Both the position numbers and the translations under genes were made by a program. The notes under the pieces are model-generated. The model was not told where the DNA came from. It did no database searches and saw nothing but the letters and a program-made list of their open reading frames with translations. Positions 49,510-58,967 of a DNA stretch of 64,000 bases are shown in pieces (position 1 is the first letter of the stretch; each line of letters opens with the position of its first letter). This DNA comes from Enterovibrio gelatinilyticus. GTDB taxonomy: Bacteria > Pseudomonadota > Gammaproteobacteria > Enterobacterales > Vibrionaceae. The stretch spans positions 124,001 through 188,000 of the forward strand of contig NZ_JAJUBC010000006.1 of the NCBI RefSeq assembly GCF_028683095.1, written 5' to 3'.

Positions 49510-50748
49510 ATGTCCTTTAAAAAAGTGTCTGTCATTGGCCTCGGGTATATTGGGTTACCAACTGCCGCAGTCATCGCCTCTCGTGGTATTGAGGTCATCG
49601 GTGTTGATGTTAACCAACACGCGGTAGATACCATCAACCAAGGTAACATTCACATTGTAGAACCGGACCTAGATATTGTCGTTCGTGGTGTTGTTACCAC
49701 TGGAAATTTACGTGCAACTACTACCCCGGAACCTGCAGAAGCCTTCATGATTGCGGTACCTACCCCATTTAAGGAAGGGAATGCCCCAGATCTTAAATAC
49801 ATTGAAGCTGCGGCAAAAGCAATTGCACCTGTATTGGAAAAAGGCAACCTAATTATTCTTGAGTCTACCTCTCCAGTTGGCGCAACAGAAAAACTATCTG
49901 CATGGTTAAAAGAAGCTCGTCCAGATTTAAGCTTTCCACAAGATACGGGGGACAGCGCAGACATCAAGGTTGCACATTGCCCAGAACGCGTACTCCCAGG
50001 CTATGTATTACAGGAACTAATCGCTAATGACCGGGTTATTGGAGGCATGTCAAAAGCCTGTAGTGAAAAAGCCGTTGAGCTATACCAAACCTTTGTTCGT
50101 GGCGAGTGCATTATCACTAATGCTCGTACTGCAGAAATGGCAAAACTAACAGAAAACTCATTCCGTGATGTGAACATCGCTTTCGCCAATGAGCTTTCTG
50201 TTATCAGTGACAAACTAAAAATTAACGTATGGGAGCTAATCAAACTAGCAAACCGCCACCCAAGGGTAAACATTCTAAACCCAGGACCTGGTGTAGGTGG
50301 CCATTGTATCGCCGTTGACCCTTGGTTTATCGTAGACAGCTGCCCTGAGGATGCAAACATCATTCGCCAAGCTCGCTTAACCAATGATGCAAAACCTCAC
50401 TATGTGATTGATCAAATCTCGAAAGCAGCAGATGAATTTAAACGCCCTGTAATTGCTTGTTTAGGCTTGGCATTTAAAGCGGATATTGATGATCTACGTG
50501 AAAGTCCTGCGCTGCAAGTCGTTGAAGAATTAGCGAGTAAAAATATTGGGCAGATCTTTGCTGTCGAACCCAATGTTCACTCACTACCTGAAAGCTTAGT
50601 GCATGCGGGCGTTGAGCAAGTAACGCTTGAAACCGCGCTAGAAAAAGCCAACATCATTGTTGTTCTTGTTGATCACAAACAATTTAAAGCAGCGGATAAA
50701 ATTCAGTTTACGACAAAGGTTGTTATTGATACTCGCGGTATTATCTAA
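49510..50748 (+). CDS. wecC: UDP-N-acetyl-D-mannosamine dehydrogenase
   Basis: A 412-residue UDP-sugar 6-dehydrogenase that oxidises UDP-ManNAc to UDP-ManNAcA. The NAD fold is VIGLGYIGLPTAAV (about 8-21). The central helix carries AKLTENSFRDVNIAFANEL, and the catalytic Cys is in GPGVGGHCIAVDPWF near 260. A C-terminal UDP-binding domain has LGLAFKADIDDLRESPA. A stem-loop precedes its GAGGAG ribosome site. Confidence 0.95.
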   Translation: MSFKKVSVIGLGYIGLPTAAVIASRGIEVIGVDVNQHAVDTINQGNIHIVEPDLDIVVRGVVTTGNLRATTTPEPAEAFMIAVPTPFKEGNAPDLKYIEAAAKAIAPVLEKGNLIILESTSPVGATEKLSAWLKEARPDLSFPQDTGDSADIKVAHCPERVLPGYVLQELIANDRVIGGMSKACSEKAVELYQTFVRGECIITNARTAEMAKLTENSFRDVNIAFANELSVISDKLKINVWELIKLANRHPRVNILNPGPGVGGHCIAVDPWFIVDSCPEDANIIRQARLTNDAKPHYVIDQISKAADEFKRPVIACLGLAFKADIDDLRESPALQVVEELASKNIGQIFAVEPNVHSLPESLVHAGVEQVTLETALEKANIIVVLVDHKQFKAADKIQFTTKVVIDTRGII

Positions 50749-50760
50749 GAAAATAGTGGT

Positions 50761-50789
50761 AAGGTGTATTTTCTGTGAAAATATACCTT
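50761..50789 (+). other. Stem-loop between wecC and the first glycosyltransferase
   Basis: A 13-bp stem (AAGGTGTATTTTC with GAAAATATACCTT, one G-U pair) with a three-base loop. No T-run follows, so it is not a standard terminator. It marks the border where base composition drops. Confidence 0.55.
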
Positions 50790-50844
50790 CACACTGAATT
50801 CACACTCCGAATAGAATAAATCATCACCATCTGCAGATACTATT

Positions 50845-51987
50845 ATGAAAAAAATACTGTTAATCGTACCAGTGTCCACTTTAAAGTTTGGTTCTAGCAC
50901 AACCGGTGGTGTTGATTCCGTATGCCAAATCATATTAAAAGATTTAGCGGAAGCTGAGTATAATGGGTATCAAATTCGCATATTAGCTTTTGACCCGAAA
51001 TCTAAGGTCAATGTAATTACCCCCATTGCTTCTTTATCACCAAATATCGATATTTTACACATTCCTATTCAAGGTAAAATAAAAGTAGTAAAAGTACCAA
51101 GCCTTTTAAATAATCTTATGCGTATAAAAAAAGAAATAAGAACTTTTAAGCCTGATATCGTACATTCCCATTTAGCACCTTGGTTGCTTGGTATTCGAGG
51201 GATAAAAACAGTATCGACTTTACATAGTTATAAAAAAATAGGGCGTAAACCTGTCTCATTTTTAAACGACCTACTTTACGCAAAGCTCCTTCCTTGGTTG
51301 TGTGACTTTTATGTTGACCAATACACTTGCGTTGGAGATCTGCTTAAATCTGAACTGCAAAAACATGTGCATACCCCAGTATCAATTATTAGTAATCCAG
51401 TAAATCCAGCATACTTTACAAACAATCATCGGCTTAACACCTCAAAAATTAAGTTAGTGACCTGTGCATTGCTCAGCCGAAAAAAGCGCATTGATGCGGT
51501 TATTAAGCTCGTCTCTCGTATGCATCGACAAGGGCTTAATATTGAATTAACGATAATTGGCCCAGTGGTAGACAACCAATATGGTGAAGAATTAAAAGAC
51601 CTTGTGAAGCAAGAAAAAACAGAACAATACATCACATTTACAGGGAGTAAAAATACAGATGAAATCATCACGTTATATGCACAATCAGACGTGGGTATCT
51701 TTCTGTCTTCAGAGGAAACCTTTGGGCTTGCTCCTCTTGAAATGTTAGCCAGTGGCCTGCCTTTAATCTCGAGCTCCGTTGGCATTATCGCAGAGCGCCC
51801 CGACTTTTTTACCTCTATCGGCACCTGCATCATAGACCCAACCCAAGAAGACGCATCACTTTCTCAGGCAATGTCTTTTATCGACAAGCTTCCAGAAGTG
51901 GATTGTAATGCCTTAAAATATGAATTTTCCGTCAATGCGGTGAATAAGCAATATTTCCATATTTATAAGACGCTATTAAATGCTTAA
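50845..51987 (+). CDS. Glycosyltransferase family 4
   Basis: A 380-residue GT-B glycosyltransferase. The N-terminal acceptor domain contains PDIVHSHLAPWLLGIRG. The GT4 nucleotide-sugar domain contains ALLSRKKRIDAVIKLV and the E-x7-E-like motif SSEETFGLAPLEMLASGLP near 300. Sugar and linkage are unknown. It is AT-rich relative to the housekeeping genes and overlaps the flippase gene by eight bases. Confidence 0.88.
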   Translation: MKKILLIVPVSTLKFGSSTTGGVDSVCQIILKDLAEAEYNGYQIRILAFDPKSKVNVITPIASLSPNIDILHIPIQGKIKVVKVPSLLNNLMRIKKEIRTFKPDIVHSHLAPWLLGIRGIKTVSTLHSYKKIGRKPVSFLNDLLYAKLLPWLCDFYVDQYTCVGDLLKSELQKHVHTPVSIISNPVNPAYFTNNHRLNTSKIKLVTCALLSRKKRIDAVIKLVSRMHRQGLNIELTIIGPVVDNQYGEELKDLVKQEKTEQYITFTGSKNTDEIITLYAQSDVGIFLSSEETFGLAPLEMLASGLPLISSSVGIIAERPDFFTSIGTCIIDPTQEDASLSQAMSFIDKLPEVDCNALKYEFSVNAVNKQYFHIYKTLLNA

Positions 51988-53410
51988 AACCTTACTTCAT
52001 TATGCTCCGGTACAAATCGCTTCAGCACTGAGTGTATTTGTCTTAATTGCTTTACAAACCCGTCACCTAGGCGTTGAGGCTTACGGTGTTTTATCCGTAT
52101 ATTTGGTACTAGTAGAAATCACAAGAACGGTTTATTCCCAATGGCTAAATACCGCATTAATTCGACATTATCCAGGGGCGGATAAAACAGATAAACCCCT
52201 TTACGCTAGTGTTGTTTTTTCAGGTATTGTTGGATTATTTCTTCCTATCAGTATTCTTTTCACTCTGGCTTTATTTGCTTTTTTTGAAGGGGTAACTTGG
52301 CTTAATTTAACCTCGCTACTTGGATTACTGGTGATTAAGTCTTTTTTCATTTATTTCCAAGAAATGGCCAGACTTAATGATCGCGTATCTCAATACCGAA
52401 GAGCAACAGCCTTACAATCAATCCTTTCAATGACATTCACTTGGCTATTACTTGAATATTCTCCATCAGTAGACAGTGCCACATTTGGCTTAACGCTAAG
52501 CTATTTTGTATCACTTCCCCTAGTATGGTTTTTACCATCTAGAGCTTCACTCAACCAAGCAAAACCCGCCATATCTACCTTGGTTAGTTATGGATTACCT
52601 CTCATGGTTTCTGGCTTAATTGGGGTTGCTGGATCACGTATTGACCGTTTTTTTATTGCCGACCAATTAGGGTATACCGATGCAGGGGTTTACTCAGCAC
52701 TATCAAATATGTTACTTGGTTTGATGGCGCTCGTATTCATGGTTGTCGCGCTTCCTCTCTACCCTGACCTTGCGCGTAAAGCCGATGATAAAGCTCAACT
52801 TTTCAATGCACACCAACGCTATCAAGCGATGATGTTAACTATCTCTCTTCCCGCGCTGATTGGATTATGTTTTATTGCAGAACCTTTAATTCGATTATTT
52901 TTGGGGGAATCATACCTTTCAGCAGGAATACCTATTTTTTGGATATTAGCCTCCTCGGCTTTTATTTTTAACTTAAGAATGCATTACATCGATCATGGTT
53001 TACAGTTTGCCTCTCGCACCAATATATTACCTTTTATATTAGGTGCATCACTCTCTTTGAATGTCACCATGCTCTTTGTCTTACTACCTAGTTTAGGCTT
53101 ATATGGTGCAGCCTATGCATCACTCATATGTAACGTAATTGCTTTAGTAATGTCTTTTGTATTCGCAAAAAAAGCAGGACATAAATATTTGATAAATAGT
53201 GAATTAATAAAAATTTTAGTTGCATCAGGAGGGATGGCTCTTACCCTGAGCTTAATCCGACAAACACCTCTTTGGGCAATATCTGATGCGTTACAAATCG
53301 CTATTTCAATCGCTGTGGGTATCCCTATGTTTGCACTATCCTCATTAGCAATGAATTTGATGGGTTCAAGAAGATTGGTTAAAGATAAAATAAGTAAAGA
53401 AAATGCTTAG
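51980..53410 (+). CDS. Wzx-like polysaccharide flippase
   Basis: A 476-residue integral membrane protein with about 12-14 hydrophobic helices of the MOP/MATE superfamily. It shows the N-terminal pattern RHLGVEAYGVLSVYLVLVE and a central GVAGSRIDRFFIADQLGYTDAGVY in part (near 214). It flips the undecaprenyl-linked repeat unit to the periplasm. It overlaps its neighbours by eight bases on both sides. Confidence 0.9.
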   Translation: MLKTLLHYAPVQIASALSVFVLIALQTRHLGVEAYGVLSVYLVLVEITRTVYSQWLNTALIRHYPGADKTDKPLYASVVFSGIVGLFLPISILFTLALFAFFEGVTWLNLTSLLGLLVIKSFFIYFQEMARLNDRVSQYRRATALQSILSMTFTWLLLEYSPSVDSATFGLTLSYFVSLPLVWFLPSRASLNQAKPAISTLVSYGLPLMVSGLIGVAGSRIDRFFIADQLGYTDAGVYSALSNMLLGLMALVFMVVALPLYPDLARKADDKAQLFNAHQRYQAMMLTISLPALIGLCFIAEPLIRLFLGESYLSAGIPIFWILASSAFIFNLRMHYIDHGLQFASRTNILPFILGASLSLNVTMLFVLLPSLGLYGAAYASLICNVIALVMSFVFAKKAGHKYLINSELIKILVASGGMALTLSLIRQTPLWAISDALQIAISIAVGIPMFALSSLAMNLMGSRRLVKDKISKENA

Positions 53411-54605
53411 ACCCTATTTTATTTGCTCAGCAGTTATCATGCTCGCCTTCTTTTTAGGCGGTTATATGCTTGAAGGCATGGGAATACAGTACGTATCTGA
53501 AGGAGGAACTCCCTTATTAAAAATACATATTTACTCCTACATTATACTGCTAACGATTGGATTATTTACCTTAAAAGAAGGAATGAAAGAACAACTATTT
53601 TATTTAAATACGTTAGCAAAACCTTGGCTATTCTCTGTCACCATGGTGAGTTTTGTCATACTTTATGGTTTGTTCCGCTATGGTACATCGGGTATGGCTT
53701 ATATTATCGACACCTTCCTTACACCTTTGTTATTTTTGCTATTGCTGTCTCGATTAAATACAGAAGAATGCCAACGATTATTGTCTCTAATCGCTGGGCT
53801 TCTTCTGTTTAACTCCACCCTTGCTGTATTTGAATTTATAACCAGATCGCACCTTGTTGATGTTGAATTTTCATCATTTTCTTACTTTCGTTCAACTGCA
53901 TTATTAACCCACCCGTTAAATAATGCATTTATTACCGCTGGTCTAACGTTATTACTTTTCAATAAAACTTGCATCCCTATTGTTATCTATCTTGCCATGA
54001 TTTTATTGGCTATGTTTGCCTTCGGTGGACGCGCTGCAATAGGGGTTTTGTTGCTATCATCATCCATTGCTTGTGTTCCTTACGTATTTCGATTTTTCAC
54101 TCAAGGAATTAAAATAAGCAAGCAGCGATTAGCGGCCATGCTTTGTCTATTTTACTTTTCAAGCATTTTTGTTGGCATTGCTCTTATAGAAAGCGGGATA
54201 TCAGAAAGGATAATGAGTAAACTGCATATTGATGGAAGTGCCTCAGCAAGATTCACGGTATTTTACTTATTGGATCAACTCTCACCTAGTGAGTGGTTTT
54301 GGGGAGCATCGAATAATTTACAAAGTGCCATTGAGTTATACTTAGGGATCTCTGTGATAGAAAATTTTATTATTGCATGGATATATAAATTTGGTCTTAT
54401 CGGAACGCTACCTTTACTTTCAATGTTATTAATAACTCTATTTTCTCTTGCAATAAAAGCTCGTGGCCTTGCTTTCTTATCTATCTTAACTTTTTTAATT
54501 GTTTCTATATCAAACAACTCTCTTTCAACAAAAACACCTGCATTACTTTTTATGTTCTCTGCCTTATACCTTTGTTTTAGATTACGCGAAAAAGTTAAGA
54601 TTTAG
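53403..54605 (+). CDS. Wzy-like polysaccharide polymerase
   Basis: A 400-residue membrane protein with about 10-12 helices and a large loop, the shape of O-antigen/EPS polymerases. A conserved-type block FAFGGRAAIGVLLL lies near 202-215. Sequence identity among Wzy proteins is low, so the call rests on topology plus position right after wzx. It is AT-rich. Confidence 0.75.
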   Translation: MLRPYFICSAVIMLAFFLGGYMLEGMGIQYVSEGGTPLLKIHIYSYIILLTIGLFTLKEGMKEQLFYLNTLAKPWLFSVTMVSFVILYGLFRYGTSGMAYIIDTFLTPLLFLLLLSRLNTEECQRLLSLIAGLLLFNSTLAVFEFITRSHLVDVEFSSFSYFRSTALLTHPLNNAFITAGLTLLLFNKTCIPIVIYLAMILLAMFAFGGRAAIGVLLLSSSIACVPYVFRFFTQGIKISKQRLAAMLCLFYFSSIFVGIALIESGISERIMSKLHIDGSASARFTVFYLLDQLSPSEWFWGASNNLQSAIELYLGISVIENFIIAWIYKFGLIGTLPLLSMLLITLFSLAIKARGLAFLSILTFLIVSISNNSLSTKTPALLFMFSALYLCFRLREKVKI

Positions 54606-54642
54606 ACTCTCCACTAAATTCTTAAAATTTGAAGAGATACTT

Positions 54643-55143
54643 ATGCCAAACGCAATTTTTTTCTATCGCATAGCACGATGGCTTCACTTAAAGAAAGTTC
54701 CTTTTCTACCAAAAATCATTCAACTATTAATTTTTGTACTATACAATTCAAAATTACCTCCAACAGCAGATATTGGGAAAGATTCATTTTTGGTAGTAAA
54801 AGGGATCGGCGTCGTTATTATTGATAATGCAAAACTAGGTCAACGATGCCGAATTGGTATTGGCTGTAAAATCGTTGGCAAAGGCCCTTATAAAAAAGTA
54901 CCAAATATAGGTAATGATGTTTTTCTAGGCCCTGGCTCAGTCATTGTTGGGCCTGTTGAGATAGGAAATAAGGTTATTATTGCACCTAACTCAGTTGTCA
55001 CTAAAAGTGTTCCAAGTGGATCCATTGTTGGAGGAATACCTGCCAAAATCATTGGGAACATTCACGATTTAGAATATGACATTTTAAAAAATGAAAGTTA
55101 CCTGGATGACATAGCTCCATATATGTCCACAAATAAGGACTGA
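54643..55143 (+). CDS. Hexapeptide-repeat acetyltransferase (serine acetyltransferase-like)
   Basis: A 166-residue left-handed beta-helix acyltransferase. Hexapeptide turns run through about 57-145 (IGKDSFLVVKGIGVVIIDNA; GNDVFLGPGSVIVGPVEIGN; VVTKSVPSGSIVGGIPAK). The start at 54643 (MPNAIFFYRIARWLHLKKV) is chosen because it follows the wzy stop and has GAAGAG upstream; a longer frame runs back into wzy. It probably O- or N-acetylates a sugar of the repeat unit. Confidence 0.85.
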   Translation: MPNAIFFYRIARWLHLKKVPFLPKIIQLLIFVLYNSKLPPTADIGKDSFLVVKGIGVVIIDNAKLGQRCRIGIGCKIVGKGPYKKVPNIGNDVFLGPGSVIVGPVEIGNKVIIAPNSVVTKSVPSGSIVGGIPAKIIGNIHDLEYDILKNESYLDDIAPYMSTNKD

Positions 55144-55144
55144 A

Positions 55145-56488
55145 ATGTTTACGAAAAACATATATCAAAAATCACCTATCCCTATCCAAAATGGATTATT
55201 ATCTTGTAGAGCATTGATTAGAAAAATATTAAGAGAGGGAAAGGATCAATTCATTCTTTTAAACGATATTCAAAAGAATGAATTCGATGCATCTGTAATG
55301 AGATCGTTTGTTGATACTCAATTAACTCATACATTGGTACAAGCCACAAAACACGTTCCATTTTACAAACGCACCATGGTATCAACAACTTATAATCTTG
55401 CTGATTTCCCAATAATAAGTAAAGTGGAGATTAGAGAACATGCAGATAATTTCTTATCTGACAATCATCGCGGTGTTATCGTCTCTGGAGCAACAAGCGG
55501 TACAACGGGCACACCATTAGTTATTAGACAAGATATGACCTCAGTGATTCGAGAGCAAGCGTTTGTAGCTCGACATCTTAACTGGGCAGGATTTAAAGCT
55601 GGCGATAAACGAGCATGGATCCGTGGTGACATGATAGTGCCACCAGACCAAAAAGAAGGACCTTTTTGGCGTTATTCTTGGTTTGAAAAAATCATAATGC
55701 TATCTTCTTTTCATATGTCACCGAAGAACTTGAAAAAATATATTGATGCAATGGTGAATTATGGCGTAGATATTATACAGGCATACCCATCCTCTATTGT
55801 TACATTAGCGAAATATTTGGAAGTTAATGATCAATACTACCCAGGAAACCTCAAATCAATCGTAACCTCTTCTGAGTCCTTAAGTAGCGAAGACAGACAA
55901 CTTCTAGAGAAGCGATTTAAATGTAAAGTTTTCGACTGGTATGGCCTCTTTGAGCGAGTAGCAGCCATCGGAAATTGCGAACATGGTCGTTATCATATAA
56001 TCAGTGATTACTCTCACGTAGAACTTATTGATGTTGGAAATGGCCGACATGAAATTGTTGGCACTAATTTCAATAATGATCTTCAACCACTTATTCGCTA
56101 CCGAACCGGCGACTATGTATATCTTTCTGATGAAAAGCAATGTCCTTGTGGGCGTGTCTTCCCCATCATAGATCGGATCGAAGGTCGCATCGGAGACTAC
56201 CTAATTGGAGAAGATGGACAAAGAGTTCACATATTGAACCATATACCGAAAGGTGTGGAAGGCCTGTTAGCAACACAGTTCTTGCAAAGTGTATGGAACC
56301 ATATAGAAGTCGAAGCAGTCGTCGACCCCTTAATCTTTGATGATAAGCAACAGCAGATATTAATTAATAACACAAAAGCCCGCTTAGGTAAGTCAATGGA
56401 AATATCGGTAAAAATAGTTGAAAAAATACAGAAGACCAAGAATGGGAAGACTCGCCAAGCAATTTGCACTATTGAGGAATCACTGTGA
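55145..56488 (+). CDS. CapK/PaaK-like adenylate-forming enzyme
   Basis: A 447-residue ANL-superfamily protein similar to phenylacetate-CoA ligase and capsule protein CapK. The ATP/AMP loop is SGATSGTTGTPLVIRQD (about 117-133). An aromatic-acceptor-like motif FDWYGLFERVAAIGNCEHG lies near 265-280, followed by RYRTGDYVYL. A Cys-rich CPCGRVFP motif, usual in PaaK-like proteins, follows. Such genes are common in capsule loci, but the acid they activate is unknown. No acyl carrier protein gene lies nearby. The gene overlaps the next by four bases. Confidence 0.85.
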   Translation: MFTKNIYQKSPIPIQNGLLSCRALIRKILREGKDQFILLNDIQKNEFDASVMRSFVDTQLTHTLVQATKHVPFYKRTMVSTTYNLADFPIISKVEIREHADNFLSDNHRGVIVSGATSGTTGTPLVIRQDMTSVIREQAFVARHLNWAGFKAGDKRAWIRGDMIVPPDQKEGPFWRYSWFEKIIMLSSFHMSPKNLKKYIDAMVNYGVDIIQAYPSSIVTLAKYLEVNDQYYPGNLKSIVTSSESLSSEDRQLLEKRFKCKVFDWYGLFERVAAIGNCEHGRYHIISDYSHVELIDVGNGRHEIVGTNFNNDLQPLIRYRTGDYVYLSDEKQCPCGRVFPIIDRIEGRIGDYLIGEDGQRVHILNHIPKGVEGLLATQFLQSVWNHIEVEAVVDPLIFDDKQQQILINNTKARLGKSMEISVKIVEKIQKTKNGKTRQAICTIEESL

Positions 56489-57558
56489 AACGTATGATTA
56501 ACATCACTGTTGCTACAGGTATGCAGGAGATGGGCGGGATTGCAACAGTACTGAATGTATTAAATGATGGTTTTTTTCAGAAGTGGGATATGAAATTTGT
56601 CACCTCACATACGAATAAATCACTATTTTTTGGTGCAAATAAGCTATTTTTATTTGCTACCGCAGTGTTTAAATTGACCTATCTTCTCTCTTTCTACAAT
56701 GTTGGTATTGTCCATATACACATGGCATCGAGAGGAAGTTATTTCAGAAAGTCTCTATTTGTTCGATTGGCAAAATTATATAATGCAAAGGTTGTTCTCC
56801 ACCTTCATGGAGCAGAGTTTCAAAATTTTTATGTTTGTGAATGCAACGCCAATAAACAGTTACGCATTAGGCAAACATTCAATCTGAGTGATGTCGTTAT
56901 TGTATTGTCAAGTCAATGGTTATCATGGATGAAAACCATTATTGACAATCCAAGTAAAGCCCGGGTTGTTTACAATTCCGTTAGTTCATTGGAAATTGAT
57001 CGGTCTCATGCAGAGCAAGGGTTAATACTATTTCTTGGTCGGCTCGGAAAAAGAAAAGGAGTTAAGGATCTGATTGATGCTTTTTCGATTGTTTTGAAAG
57101 ATATCCCTCATGCTCGATTAGCTTTAGGAGGTGATGGAGATATCGCAGAATTCAAACATCAGGTAGCTTCTTTGGGGATATCTAACAATGTTGATTTTCT
57201 TGGTTGGATATCAGGTAAGGAAAAAGAAACGTGGTTAAGTAAAGCGGATATATATTGTTTGCCTAGTTACAATGAAGGCTTTCCAATGGGTGTCATAGAG
57301 GCAATGTCTGCAAGAGTCCCTATTGTAGCTTCGACAGCAGGTGGTATCCCAGACGCTATTGAACACGGCTTGGAAGGCCTTCTAGTTCAACCCGGTGATA
57401 TTGATACTCTTGCATCTCATTTACAACTCCTCATTGATAATCGCCAGACCAACGCAGAATTTTCTCAATCCGCCCATTTAAAATTTGGCAATTCATTCAG
57501 TAAGAAGGCAGTTTTCCCTAAATTAGATTCTATCTATAAAGAGCTATTGGACGTATGA
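56485..57558 (+). CDS. Glycosyltransferase family 4
   Basis: A 357-residue GT-B enzyme with a GTG start overlapping the previous stop. The N-terminal domain has VATGMQEMGGIATVLNVL and VVLHLHGAEF. The GT4 domain has ILFLGRLGKRKGVKDLIDAF (near 178) and the E-x7-E motif YNEGFPMGVIEAMSARVPIV in part (near 263). Donor sugar is unknown. Confidence 0.9.
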   Translation: MKRMINITVATGMQEMGGIATVLNVLNDGFFQKWDMKFVTSHTNKSLFFGANKLFLFATAVFKLTYLLSFYNVGIVHIHMASRGSYFRKSLFVRLAKLYNAKVVLHLHGAEFQNFYVCECNANKQLRIRQTFNLSDVVIVLSSQWLSWMKTIIDNPSKARVVYNSVSSLEIDRSHAEQGLILFLGRLGKRKGVKDLIDAFSIVLKDIPHARLALGGDGDIAEFKHQVASLGISNNVDFLGWISGKEKETWLSKADIYCLPSYNEGFPMGVIEAMSARVPIVASTAGGIPDAIEHGLEGLLVQPGDIDTLASHLQLLIDNRQTNAEFSQSAHLKFGNSFSKKAVFPKLDSIYKELLDV

Positions 57559-58754
57559 AATCTAGACAACAATTACAAAACCATATCCCTACAATAATAA
57601 TGAATCAAGCAAAGAAAAACGATTTCTCCGGATACGATCCTTTCGATGGCCTAAACAGTGTATTTTTCTCTCTATTCCCTAGATTAAAAAAAGGATTTTT
57701 TGGTCTTGCATGGACACAACTACACAAACGTCTAGCGATAAACCTGCGCCCTTTATTTGGTATTAGACCTAAGCGAAATCCAAAGGGCATCGGTTTATTT
57801 ATTTTGGGCTTGCTAGAAAACTATAAAGCAACAGGTGATAAAATATACTTAGCCGAGGCGACTCATCTAGCCGATTGGTTGTTAACCAAGCAAAGTGATG
57901 TGGCCATTTGGCAACACAGTTGTTGGGGATATCATTTCGATTGGAATGCTCGCGCTTTCTTCGTTCCCAAAGGCAAACCAAATGTTATTACGACGATCTA
58001 TGTAGCGCAGGCTCTGTATGCATTAAGTCAGGTAACTGAAAACACAAAATACCTGGAGCCAGCTTTAGATAGTGCTCATTTCATAGTCAAGCATTTATAC
58101 ACTGAGCATGAAGGCCGCCAATTCTTTGCCTATATTCCTGGTGAAGAAGCGTTTGTTCACAATGCAAGCCTTTGGGGAGCTGCATGGGTTGCGAAGGTAG
58201 CCTCGTTAACCGGTAACGATAGCTACAAGGAATTAGCACTAAAAGCTGCAAGGCAATCGATAAAAGAGCAAAGTAACGATGGATCATGGGTCTATGGTTC
58301 CCGCCACCATCATCAGTTTATAGACGGATTTCACACTGGCTATAACTTAGAAGCACTTTGGATGCTGAGCGATGCGCTTAGTACTCAAGAATTCCAAGCA
58401 TCAATAGAAAAAGGACTCGATTACTACAAGCAGCACTTGTTCGAGCAAGATGGGACAGCCAAATATTATAACAACAATCGTTATCCTCTTGATATGCATA
58501 GTGTCTCGCAGGCAATAATCACATTATTGAAAGTTGGTAGAACCCAAGACGATATAGATCTAGCTAAAAAAATCATCTATCGTTCATTCGATACTTTATA
58601 TTTACCTCGTAAGCAACGTTTTATTTACCAAAAGAATAAATTGTTCACAAACAACGTCGATTATCTTCGATGGACGCAAGCATGGGTTTATTATTCTTTA
58701 TCTTTCTTTAATAGTGAAACATCTAACTATATAAATAAAACTGAACCTAAATAA
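57555..58754 (+). CDS. VpsJ-like alpha/alpha-barrel polysaccharide protein
   Basis: A 399-residue protein with no signal peptide, built of helical hairpins of the six-hairpin glycosidase/epimerase type. The repeated pattern is seen in GLFILGLLENYKATGDKIYL, VAQALYALSQVTENTKYLEP and AAWVAKVASLTGNDSYKELA. Proteins of this sort are annotated VpsJ in Vibrio, or wrongly as delta-aminolevulinate dehydratase. Acidic and Trp residues in the cavity (WQHSCWGYHFDWNARAFF) could bind sugar. Reaction unknown. Its TAA stop is part of a flanking repeat of a small putative mobile element. Confidence 0.7.
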   Translation: MKSRQQLQNHIPTIIMNQAKKNDFSGYDPFDGLNSVFFSLFPRLKKGFFGLAWTQLHKRLAINLRPLFGIRPKRNPKGIGLFILGLLENYKATGDKIYLAEATHLADWLLTKQSDVAIWQHSCWGYHFDWNARAFFVPKGKPNVITTIYVAQALYALSQVTENTKYLEPALDSAHFIVKHLYTEHEGRQFFAYIPGEEAFVHNASLWGAAWVAKVASLTGNDSYKELALKAARQSIKEQSNDGSWVYGSRHHHQFIDGFHTGYNLEALWMLSDALSTQEFQASIEKGLDYYKQHLFEQDGTAKYYNNNRYPLDMHSVSQAIITLLKVGRTQDDIDLAKKIIYRSFDTLYLPRKQRFIYQKNKLFTNNVDYLRWTQAWVYYSLSFFNSETSNYINKTEPK

Positions 58755-58910
58755 TTCAGCAGTCATTGTAAAATTGTCGGTTTACTGTTATCGATTTTAG
58801 CCATCCATTATAAAAAACCTCATACTCCTTGACAATTAAAGCTCTGATTTTATTGGCGTAAAGTCCATATAGCACTCCATAAAAATCAACCATACAAAAT
58901 CACTGCTGAA
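58755..58910. mobile_element. Putative 156-bp MITE-like element
   Basis: The ends are inverted repeats: TTCAGCAGT on the left and ACTGCTGAA on the right, with imperfect matching continuing to about 16 bases. The element is flanked by direct TAA triplets (58752-58754 and 58911-58913), consistent with a three-base target duplication. It has no coding capacity and an inner partial dyad (AATTGTC/GACAATT). Called from structure only; no other copy was found in the window. Confidence 0.45.
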
Positions 58911-58967
58911 TAACTTCTGTTTATTATTTTTTTCTCAATCACTAACTAATATCATTTCGGGCTGTTT

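Noticed and set aside
48249-50748. wecB-wecC as part of an enterobacterial common antigen cluster
   Set aside because: The other ECA genes (wecA, rffG/H, wecD/E/F, wzxE) are not around them; the context is an exopolysaccharide locus.
50761-50789. Hairpin after wecC as an intrinsic terminator
   Set aside because: No T-run follows on the plus strand, and the downstream genes belong to the same pathway.
54499-54642. Long start of the hexapeptide acetyltransferase running back into wzy
   Set aside because: The extra residues are a shadow of the wzy end; the start at 54643 fits the family and has a ribosome site.
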